Part shown: positions 32,344 to 41,591 of the stretch, one piece after another
Layout: the number at the start of each line of letters is the position of its first letter
How positions within the stretch are numbered: position 1 is the first letter of the stretch
Assembly: GCA_025769875.1 (NCBI GenBank)
Contig: JAGFNK010000378.1
Location: forward strand, 1 to 51,351
Source of the DNA: Russula earlei
Lineage: Eukaryota > Basidiomycota > Agaricomycetes > Russulales > Russulaceae
Direction: 5' to 3'
Length of the DNA: 51,351 nt
The notes under the pieces: generated by a model
What the model was told of the DNA's origin: nothing
Seen by the model: only the letters and a program-made list of their open reading frames with translations
Database searches by the model: none
Position numbers and translations under genes: made by a program

Positions 32344-32867
32344 TGTTAAGACCAGATTGATCTTATTGCTGACTCTTAGTGAAAGAGTTGCTTGATATAG
32401 TTCAAGCACTAGACTTTGATCCCTTTGATATTATCTCAGGAAGAATAGGTGTAAGAGAAGAGAGGGGGCCTCTTTCACTTAGAGTTCTTCAATAGACTGT
32501 ATAGAGTATTTGACAAGATGGTTGTTTGTTGTTCGAGAGAGTAAGTCAAGCATAAGGCTCGACTTCTCAGTACCACAGACTATTTATACAATATCTCCAC
32601 AAATACTGATCCGATTTGTACGAAACTTGGGGTGCACATAGCTGAGAACCAGTAGTATCCAAATACATAAAGCACAATTCAAGAATGTCAGAAATGACTC
32701 ATGCATGAGTCATTCTTTTCTAGTATCTGTCATCAATCAGTAAGCGGATCAATAAGCAATCACTAAGCCAGATGAATAAGCACATATAAGTAAACAGAAA
32801 TGAGTCACCAGAGCATAGGTAAGCAGATGAGATTGAGGAGACATGAGGAGACACAAGAATCCTAACA
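32344..32867 (-). mobile_element. Solo LTR of an LTR retrotransposon
   Basis: A 524-bp unit with TGTTA at one end and TAACA at the other, flanked on both sides by the same 5 bp TTTGA. These are the hallmarks of retrotransposon integration followed by loss of the internal region. Reading on the minus strand, a TATAAATA box (complement of about 32581-32588) would be the LTR promoter. A perfect 22-bp palindrome lies upstream of it, in what would be U3. No reverse transcriptase or integrase remains nearby. It is nested in the hAT element and so is younger than it. Confidence 0.85.
32693..32714. promoter_or_regulatory. 22-bp perfect palindrome with two bZIP-type sites
   Basis: The sequence is centred on ATGCAT and carries TGACTCAT on one arm and its mirror ATGAGTCA on the other. 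Each is a Gcn4/AP-1-type half-palindromic site. It sits in the putative U3 of the solo LTR, upstream of the TATA box, where an LTR enhancer would be expected. Factor binding is inferred from motif identity only. Confidence 0.6.
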
Positions 32868-32936
32868 TTTGATATGCTCATTTCATAGCCCCAACTTTGT
32901 ATATAAACTCTTGGACACAATAATAAAGTGCTTCCT

Positions 32937-35900
32937 CTAAAACAAATTTGTCTCAAGCACTTCAGCCCCCTCATCACTGGCAAGAAAGTCCCCATATTTT
33001 GTGAGATATACCTCATTGACATGTGCTGAATTCCAAGCTGCAAGATCAGCAATGTCCTTGCACCATGCAAACTTCATAAGCTGCAACTCTTCAAATCTTT
33101 GTGAGCCAAGGGATGCCCAATGGTCATTAGCCACCTGGTTTCCAGCAGAGAAGAGCTGTTCACAAGGAACAGAGGAGGCTTGGCACAGGAGAATGTTGAG
33201 TGCAATGTGTGCAAGCATTGGATACATTTCAGCATGATCCTATCACAGAATAAGGGCGAAATTTGAGACAAGGGAAGCACAAGTTGACATACCTGCCACC
33301 ACTTAACAATATCTGTATCCTTTGTGACATCAGGAGGTATGTCATCCAGGTATCTCTTCAATTCCAAGGCCCATTGTTCATTGGTATCCCTAGAAATACG
33401 TGACTGTTGAAACTGATCAAACTCAGATAGAAGGGAATTGCAATGAAGGCTTGCAGCACTATCATCATTCATAGCTTGTGTGGCTCTCAGTTGGTGCTGG
33501 TGATATTGCTCCATCTACAGTCGTAAAGGGTCAATCTATGTGCAGTAAAACCTTGGAACTTGAACACACTACTTTCTCCAATATCCTACACACCTCCAGC
33601 TGCCAGTTCTTTGCATCAACATTGCCATTTCTCCATTCCACTGCTTGCTCCATGGCACCACCCCAAGCCATTTCAATGTAGTCCAGTTTGTAGTAGGGGC
33701 GGAGGACTGGGTTCATGCATCAGTTTCATTCAAATGAGAAGTGACACACAAACTTACTGAGTGCCAGCACATAGATAGGCTTCTCATCAAAGTGAGAATA
33801 GTACTTTTGAAGCTTTGTAAGTCCAATGTTCATCATGTCATGGTACAATGAGAAGCATTCATCCTGGGATTTGGCTTCCCAAGCAGTCTGTAGTTGTTCT
33901 ATTGCAGGGAGGGCATGCCACAAAGTGGGAAGTTGCTCAGATGAGAAGTAGTGCTGTATGTCATTGGAATCCTACCAACACATGTTAAGTTTGCCACTGG
34001 CTGTCAGATAAACACAAATGTACCTTCAAAATGTCGCATGCATCCCTCATGCATCTCCAATCCCCATCTGAGAATTGAAATGCACTCTATCTGATCTTCT
34101 TTGTGATCATCCCATTGTGTCAAATGGTGGTAATTGGGCCAAACGAAGTATTGGCAGAGTTGAGGAACAGATTGATTGGCTACACATGCTCGATCAGTGC
34201 CATGCACCATAAGTTCTATAAGAAAGCATGGGGACTTGCCTGCCACAGTTTATATGAACAATGAAGCATCAAGTATGCTGAGCCCCACCGAACATTGCTG
34301 TGAAGTGGTATCCTGAGTGGCACATCAATCTTGCATTGAGTTTGCAGCCTCTCAAAGTATTCAATCTGCTGTCCTGAAGCCTGAATCTGAGGAGAGAATT
34401 TCAGTTCATTTCATGGGAATAGCTTGCATTGACATACCTTGATTGCTATGGTACAGACAGCTGTAATGACATCCAATGATCGATCAAGAACACAGGTTAT
34501 GTGGCAAATCTGGGTCATATTCCCAGATGGTGGTTGCTGTCTCTACTGCTGAAAGCTTTGTTATATGGCCCATCATGGCCATGTTGGCAAGGTTGACTAC
34601 ATGCTCAAGACACCTAAAACAGTGAATGGGGTTATTGGGCTTGGAGGTTACTGAAGAGATATGGGTACTCATGGCAATGGATTCTCCTTGGCCCTCCACT
34701 CTTGGTACCCTCAATGATGGTGAAAGGACTCAATTGTCTCACATGTGGCATTGTTGTTTGATGAATTGTCAAGCGTCACTGTTCCAAGCTATGTCAGCGA
34801 TTCTAAATCAGTGTCAAATCAGTGTCAAATCAAGTTTCAATTTACCTTTGATGCTTCATCAGAACAAATGCCCACATGGTCACAAAGTCCAAGGAAGTAC
34901 CACCCTAGATTCCAGCCACTGTGCTCACCTGAAACCCCTTTAAACCCAATCACTTCTGAATGCAAGGCCCACTTCCCCTTCTTCACATCAATCCAGTGTG
35001 CTGTCATTCCAAGGAATGATGACTTTGTATTGTCTGTTGTCCATCCATCTGCTGTCAAGGAGATCTTGCTGGGGGCATTCTGTACATTTCACAAGGTAAG
35101 TATGACAAGTATGATGACCAACAACATCCTCTTAACTCACAGAGATGTCACCTTTCAGTGCTGTTAGCCACTCGACCATCACATTGTGAATATATGTCAT
35201 GATATCATGTGTACTTGGCAAGTCAACTTTCCTTGCCTTTGGTCACATCGAAACTAAGCAGTTGCAGAATGTAGGTTTAGTGGCAACAATAAGTGCCTGC
35301 ATCATGGTTCATCATTGTCAACTCCTGTCACAGTCCACCTTTGCAAATGTCTTACCTGGTCATCACAGGCAATAAATTGAGTGATGGCATGTATCACACT
35401 GTCTCACATAAATTCAGGCAGATCCTCTGCCATCTTGAGGTGTCTGTCCAGTGTTATCTGTGTCATTCTCCCCAGCTTCAGTTCAGTTTTGGCCTCCTCC
35501 ATCTGCTTCCATATTGCACGAGGGATTGAAAAATGGTTCTCTGGTATCTTTGCATCTTTACACCTTTGTTTATAGAGTTCATAGTGTTGTTGGACATGAG
35601 CACGACAACTTGAGTTGCTACCAATATGGAATGCTTTTTGCTTTCCTTGCCTGGCAACAAAATTGTTGTCCTCCCTTTTCAATTGTAAGTATCCCTCTTC
35701 TACTGCATTAAAGGTAGGCTGACACTCACTTGCAGGGCTTGCACCATCATCCACTTAACATCTCGGAGGTGTCCCCTTTCATAAATTTGACAGTTAACCT
35801 GTCTGAAAATATTGTCAACAGGTCCTTTGTACTGTCTTTCTTCATCACAAGAGCCTCTGAAATCTCGCTGCGATGTCACTCCTCAAGATCATTGGGTTCC

Positions 35901-36041
35901 TGGCATATGAGTGAGTGATTGGTTTCCCTGTTTGTATATGACCATACCTCATCCCTGGTGTTGGTGTCTTCAGATTCCTCAAAATTGTCACCAATGATGA
36001 CAGGTTCATCATCCTCCTCCTTCTCCTCCTCCTCCTCCTCC

Positions 36042-36124
<83 letters not shown>

Positions 36125-36330
36125 TATCTTCTCACTGACTATGTGTTTAGCCTTCTTATGAGACTGAGCAGAGGGAACATGATTGTAAATTTTGTCACTG
36201 ATGCTCTCAGATGCTGGTCACTTTTGGGCTGTTTTGGGGGGTAGTGCCTTGGAGCCATGGCTGTAGATTCTGATAGGCTTTTTGGTTTGACCTCTACAGT
36301 TTTCTTTTGTAGCCTTAGATTTGGCCATAT
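32937..36330 (-). pseudogene. Broken hAT transposase (BED finger to dimerisation domain)
   Basis: Fragments run on the minus strand. The N-terminal part includes an acidic Asp/Glu tract from the microsatellite and a BED-like region (KQKAFHIGSNSSCRAHVQQH). Middle pieces are scattered over 34.0-35.1 kb, and a core-like piece (QSRISRDTNEQWALELKRYL) lies at about 33.4 kb. The C-terminal hAT dimerisation domain is the clearest: ALNILLCQASSVPCEQLFSA followed by QRFEELQLMKFAW, with the stop at 32937. Stops (for example TGA in the 5' part near 36218) and frame changes separate the pieces, and CpG is strongly depleted. The transposase is non-functional. Confidence 0.8.
36016..36124. repeat. Compound (CTC)n/(ATC)n microsatellite
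   Basis: A short CTC run (about 36016-36042) continues into an ATC run to about 36124. On the minus strand one frame encodes poly-Asp/poly-Glu inside the decayed hAT transposase, and another encodes poly-Met. This is expected to be length-variable. Confidence 0.95.
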
Positions 36331-36590
36331 GAAAATGTGCTGGTTCAAAAGTCACACTTTTTGCCAGCAAATACCAACAATGCTGCCACATTATTTGTGT
36401 TTGTTTACCCAGACACAAACCAGTCATGACCAGTCACAACCAGTTTTTATCTTGCTTGAAAGCTCATGTGACTGTGACTGGCAATTCTACAAACTGGTTT
36501 GACCTTGACTGAAAGTTCAGTCATGATCAGTCAGGTCAGGTTCAGTCAAGCAGTTTTTTGCAGTCAATGTGACCTGACCTGAAAGCACTA

Positions 36591-37115
36591 GTTTACATGC
36601 ATCCCTGACTCTGTGCCACGTCAACAGTCCACTGGCCCGTCTTTCCCACTTGCATGTTCCCACCGCCTTGGTGTCATTTCTTCACCAAATTCAACACCAT
36701 CATCTTTCCAGTTCGGCCAATTAGCAATTTCATGAGACCATCCGAGGAGCACATGACGCCCTTGTCCTAAATAAAAATGCAAATGACCGGAAGGGTCAGA
36801 ATGACCCATGGTGCACATGGGATGTGGCGCGATTGATTGGGAGCAGACCAGTCGGCACGCCAGCATCAAAGGGCGGTTGTGAGTCTGGTGACCGGTATAC
36901 TAGAACAGTTCAGAGGGGTGGCGCGTATGACTTTGATGGTGTGTCAAACAAGCTTCTTGGAAGGTCACGGTGTCTAATGATGTCCATGGGTATAACTGTG
37001 CGAGTTGCCTTTTGTTTTGGAATTGCTTCCAAATTGGGTTTCTGTCCAGGGTAAGCCCAAGGGTGTATTTAACAGAGTACGGTGCCCTGGTTGCCCTACT
37101 ATAACTGACCTCACC
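36591..37115. other. Gap between hAT element and the next gene
   Basis: CpG returns to normal levels after about 36600, marking the end of the transposon block. Short open frames only. The last 100 bp are the likely promoter of the small gene at 37116, without a clear TATA box. Confidence 0.4.
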
Positions 37116-37536
37116 ATGTCTTCCCCTATCATCACCCTGACGTTTCGCAACAGGGGCGTGGCCGTGTACCGTGAAGAATGCCACAATATCGGAGTGAGTT
37201 ACCCCCCAGCTCCCATACACGCACTTAACTAGTCGCCTGGCCGTTGTCTTCGGCGGGGCTCGTTCCCCCCAGGCAGTCATTGCGCTTGCGCGTGCCACGT
37301 TCCCGACCTTGCAGCGGACACCTAACGGAGGCCTTGTCGTCCTGGCGACACTTCCTCAAGATCCGGGTGCGGGCGACGTGGAAGTCTCAGATAGAGTATG
37401 GGCTCTCATCCAACGTTATGTGGACCGCGTGAGGATCAGTCTCGTAGCGGGTAGGTCCACAATAGCTTCAGATGAGTCCGTGGTAGCCATTGACATGCAC
37501 ACCTTCTCAGAGAGACTGCAACTCGAGGGTGCCTAG
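37116..37536 (+). CDS. Small protein of unknown function (113 aa)
   Basis: I do not recognise it. Two exons (37116-37193 and 37273-37536) with a 79-bp intron (GTGAGT...CCCCCCAG) join in phase. The start is MSSPIITLTFRNRGVAVYRE; the second exon holds AVIALARATFPTLQRTPNGG and VWALIQRYVDRVRISLVAG. No signal peptide or membrane segment is visible. Composition is balanced, with alternating hydrophobic positions that suggest a folded alpha/beta domain. The clean splice sites and codon use support a real gene. It lies directly beside the transposon block, so an orphan or transferred origin is possible but unproven. Confidence 0.6.
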
Positions 37537-38090
37537 GTTGATTCCAATGATCGCCATGGAGGATAATGGAAGAGCGGGAGCGCGCGAGAACGGGGGAAGT
37601 GGGAGGGGGAGAACAAAGAATCGATACATTTGCCCCTACATGGAGTCTTCGAAATCAGGTAGAGTATGACACGCAGTATGGTAGAGTATAGCACGCAATA
37701 TGGCAATCATGCCGTATTAGTAATTTTTTTGTAGAGTATAATGTCTCAGGCGCAATTGAAACACATTGAACGCGTGCCTAAAGTAAATATATATCTTACA
37801 CCGAGAATAGAGTCCATTACGAGTCATGAGACTGTGCGCCACTATCATTTGAGGGGTTCGTTCGTCTGTTTGAGTATGACGACATATGCACCTGCTGTGC
37901 TCCATCCTAGTAATTGAAATATCAATAAAATCTAATTATAAAACAAACCGTCGGCGACATGATATCGGTGTCAGCAAAAGAGAAGACGCGTTTTGGCTTG
38001 CCACGGCCACGTGTTGGTGACTCAAGTCACGCGACCGTGAAGCATCAATCATCACTACTGGCAGAGAGCAGCACTTGTCCCCAAGTCGTC
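37537..38090. other. Intergenic region with a short tandem repeat
   Basis: Contains two tandem copies of a 22-bp unit (see separate entry) and an AT-rich stretch up to the F-box gene. No protein-like frame, apart from the upstream extension of the F-box gene frame, which lacks support. Confidence 0.4.
37659..37702 (+). repeat. 22-bp tandem repeat, two copies
   Basis: GTAGAGTATGACACGCAGTA at 37659 is repeated with three substitutions from 37681. A shorter third trace, GTAGAGTATAATG, appears near 37732. Confidence 0.75.
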
Positions 38091-39967
38091 ATGTCAAGTG
38101 CCCCGGGGTGGAAGAGATTGTTTACAAAAGGAATAGACAAGTTCCGACATCACGACCTAGATGGAGCCCTCGAGTCCTTCAATGAGGTTTGTGCCGTCCC
38201 TTGCTTTCGCGTATAAGACTCCAACTCGAACGGCGGGGACGTTCACCGTCCATCCATTCGCAGGCCGTCCGTCTTGCGGCAGATGACGCGCCACATACGC
38301 TGTACGACTCCCGCGCCTCCGTCCACGAAAAACAGAGCCATCTCAAGGACGCGCTGCGCGACGCGAAGAAGACCATCGACATCGCCCCCACGCACTGGCT
38401 CGGCTACTTCCGCTCTGCCCGACTCTTCGCCGCCCTCAACAGTTCCTCCGCCGCGCTGCGCATGTGTTCGCTTGCGCTGCAGCGTCTCGACGACGCCGCC
38501 GCCGCCAAACACGAAGCGCGTCGGCGCGAGCTCACGGCCCTGCGTCGCCGGCTGGAGGCGCAGAACCGGTGCCCGATCGCGGGCGTGCCCGTCGAGCTGC
38601 TCCTGATGGTGTTCGACCTCGCGCGCAGGCCCGTCGTGCTCTCCCACGTCTGCCGCCGATGGCGCGAGATCGCGCTGTCGCATCCCACGCTCTGGCGCTC
38701 GTTGACGCTCGCGGGATCGCCGAACAAGGCGCTCCTCAAGGCGCAGGAATGGCGCAGACGGTCTCGCGAGCAGGTTGCGGAGCTCGTCGTCCGCAAGTCG
38801 CTCAGCGATGTCATATTTACGCCATGGCACGGTCGTCAGATGGTGCATCCGGATGATCTCGAGATGCGCAAGAAAATTCTGTCCGAGCTGGGTCTCCTGG
38901 ATTTGTCGCTCGTCAAAGTGTGCCACTTGGAGAATATGGTCGCCCATGTGGCATCGTTCCTAACGGCGATGTCCCCTTGCCGGTCGCGTCTGGAGACACT
39001 CTCTGTCTCACAGTCATCCCTCGGATTTGATTTGCCCCTTAGGATACCCGACCAAGGGCTTCCATCATGGGAAAACTTACGCGAACTCAAAATCAGTAAC
39101 ATGGAATGCGACTGGACAACGTTCACCGCGTGCCTCCGTGGTTTGACATCCTTTGAGTACAAGGCATGTGACTCCACTATGCATTTCGATATGCATTTCG
39201 AATCCATCCGCTCTCTCCTGAATGCCAATCCCACGTTGGAGAAACTCGTCGTCTACACTAGGACTAGAAACCCTTTGCATTCTATGACGGGTGTTCCTCC
39301 CGAGACCTTGATCATGCCATACCTACGCCATTTCGAACTCAGCGGTGTCGCCCTCTCGCCTCACTCCATTCGAACCCTGAGTCTCCCTGTGATTCAAGTA
39401 CTGAGACTCATCTCACTCCCGGGTCCGTCAATGCTGCAGAATTTCGTCGAGGACCCAAGAACTTCCCTTGCTGAATTGGTCGAGCTGACGATCAAGAATT
39501 GCGCCTTCCAGACGCAATCCCTCACTTTGGCGTTATTCTGCTCACCCAAACTCGAAGTTTTACAGCTCAGGAGCGACTTTGACGCCAATGCTGTTGCGGA
39601 GTCTTTGTCCATGCCATATTCGACGCTCCCTCCTGTCCTTTCGTCCGCAAGTAGAGAACTTGTCCCCACCGAGCTACCCATCCTATGCCCTTCTCTCAAC
39701 GTATTGGACCTCTCTGGGTCGCCGAGTCTGAAGACTGGGCCGGTGATGCGTGTGGTCAAAGAGAGGCTTAGCCTGGCGGCGTCCGAAGACGGTGGGAGAT
39801 ACAGGTTGCCAGGAGAGGATAGTGACCGGCACGTTTCGAGCATTCAAGCGCTCAAAATCGATGAATGCCCCCACATCGAGGCAGAGATGTTACCCTGGTT
39901 CCGGAGAAACGTACCAGATTTCAGTTGTCGATACTCTACGACGACGAAGGAGAGGCGAGCGAGATGA
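38091..39967 (+). CDS. TPR / F-box / LRR protein (Dia2/Pof3-like)
   Basis: Two exons (38091-38186 and 38264-39967) join in phase to 599 residues. The N-terminal 110 residues form TPR-like repeats (FTKGIDKFRHHDLDGALESF, then LYDSRASVHEKQSHLKDALR and GYFRSARLFAALNSSSAALR). An F-box follows (GVPVELLLMVFDLARRPVVL, SHVCRRWREIALSHPTLWRS). The rest is a leucine-rich-repeat solenoid (LRELKISNMECDW, LRHFELSGVAL, LEVLQLRSDFD, LNVLDLSGSPSL). TPR, F-box and LRR in this order are known from yeast Dia2 and fission yeast Pof3, SCF adaptors that act on replication forks and genome stability. Architecture supports the comparison; orthology is inferred, since Agaricomycetes have many F-box proteins. Confidence 0.85.
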
Positions 39968-40098
39968 CGTCATACGAGACAATCTTATCCTATTCACGCT
40001 CTTACTCATCACCTCGGGCCCGTTTGTACAAAAAATATATTATATTTAATGCGCGGCGCGCTTTATCGACTCGACTCCACCGCAAACTGCCTCTGCCA

Positions 40099-41441
40099 AT
40101 GGCCCCAGACAGCAAGCAGACTAGTCCGCTTTATGTTCCCCACTTCACTCCTGCCAACTATGGCAGCTTCTTCCTGGCAGGTCAATTTCCGGTCCCCTCT
40201 TCTACGTTGCCCGAAATGTTCTCAGACCTGATTCCACAGGGGCACTATGTGCTACGTGCGCCCATGTTCTATAGGCACAGATGCGACAGTCCATTCTCAT
40301 TCATTGCTTTCTCCTGCATGAAGAATAACACACGGCGCCATGACCCGTGAGCACCTTTTTACACCCTCCTTCGTGCTCATTCATGCCCGGAACGCCACAG
40401 CGATCGACGTCGTCAAGACGCGCATTCAAATAGACCCTGCGCTTGCCCGTCACAGCCTCCTCTCCGGAGGACGTCTCATCGTCGCGAAGGAAGGGCCCTC
40501 CGCTCTCTTGACCGGCTTCGGGCCCACCGCCGTCGGATATTTCGTCCAGGGCGGAGGCAAATTTGCCGGTTACGAGTTTTGGAAGAAGCGGTTCGTGTCC
40601 ATCGCCGGTGACAAGGACACCGCGGTCAAGTACCGCACGGCGATATACCTTGGCGCGGCCAGCGTCGGAGAGTCCGTATCATGTGATTATGCGGATTGCG
40701 GGTGGCGCTGATCTCCCGTATCGTCCCGGGCGCACTTTATAGATTCTTTGCGGACATTCTGCTGACCCCTCTCGAGGCCACGCGCATTCGGATGGTCTCG
40801 CGGCATGGCTACGCAACCGGGTTGGTCTCCGGTTTCACCCGCCTTTTACGCGAAGGTGGCGTGCGCGATCTCTACGCTGGGTTCATTCCGATCTTGTTCA
40901 AGTGAGCAGACTCCCGTCCTTCCGTGCTGCTCGCCTCGCGCCAGCCGCTCATGCACGCTCCCTTCCTATCCAGGCAGATCCCATATGCGATCGGTCAGTT
41001 CACGGTCAACGAGTTGTGCCACGAGACCGCGTTCCGGAGCATGTCGAAGGAGACGCGTGCCACGCTCTCTCCTTCCGCCAACCTTTCCATCTCGCTTGGC
41101 AGTGGTGTGATCGCTGGCTTTGCAGCAGCAATTCTCTCCCAACCTGCAGACACGTTGCTGTCGCAGATAAACAAAGGTCACGGGCCAAGCGGCACGATAC
41201 TTTATCGCCTCGGTGTTCTCGCGAAGCAGACTGGGTTCAGGGGCTTGTTCGTCGGCCTTGGACCACGTATGGTGATGACAGCTGGCCTCGTGTCTGGACA
41301 ATTCTTGATATACGGGGCTATCAAGCAAGGTGCGCCTCCTCAAGGTCTCTTCCTGGATGTTTTTGCTGATCGATCCACGAACGGACAGCGATGGGCGCAC
41401 CACCAGGCGTGGAGATTCACAAGGAATCAAAAAAATACTAG
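40099..41441 (+). CDS. MIR1: Mitochondrial phosphate carrier
   Basis: Imports phosphate into the mitochondrial matrix for ATP synthesis (SLC25A3/Mir1 family). Seven exons (40099-40180, 40240-40255, 40324-40346, 40401-40671, 40743-40901, 40974-41329, 41389-41441) join in phase to 319 residues. Three carrier repeats are visible: GAMTPIDVVKTRIQIDPA (first PxDxxK signature), ADILLTPLEATRIRMVS (second), and AAILSQPADTLLSQINKG (third). The order and sequence of all three match the phosphate carrier rather than other carriers. Exons 2 and 3 are only 16 and 23 nt and encode the end of the first membrane helix. The protein ends GAPPGVEIHKESKKY. Confidence 0.95.
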
Positions 41442-41591
41442 ACCCAAGATCGCAGAAATTTACACGACCTGTTATTGATACTTTCCGCCATGACCTTGAA
41501 ACGTGACTGTAAGCCACCGATAGGGTAATAAGCCGTGATGAACATGTGCCCTTTGCACGCAACAAACTCGCGCCTCTGTGAATTGATGGCC

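Larger units (their letters stand above)
30861..36590 (-). mobile_element. Decayed hAT-type DNA transposon with nested insertions
   Basis: The left end reads TAGTGCTCCAAGGTCTGGTT. The right end, read inward, gives TAGTGCTTTCAGGTCAGGTC: 15 of 20 bases match and most differences are C/T. Repeated ACCAGTC/CTGGTC/CAGTCA words crowd both ends, as in subterminal repeats of hAT elements. Between them lies a broken hAT transposase on the minus strand. Flanking 8-mers (GTTTTCAA and GTTTACAT) match only partly, so the exact ends are uncertain. A solo LTR at 32344-32867 is inserted inside it. Confidence 0.65.

Noticed and set aside
35845..36123. A long poly-Met (or poly-Ser on the other strand) reading frame
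   Set aside because: It is the (ATC)n microsatellite read in a chance frame. The biologically meaningful frame is the acidic tract of the decayed hAT transposase.
38243..38947. 234-codon minus-strand frame under the TPR/F-box gene
   Set aside because: GC-rich antisense shadow. The plus strand encodes clear TPR, F-box and LRR sequence.
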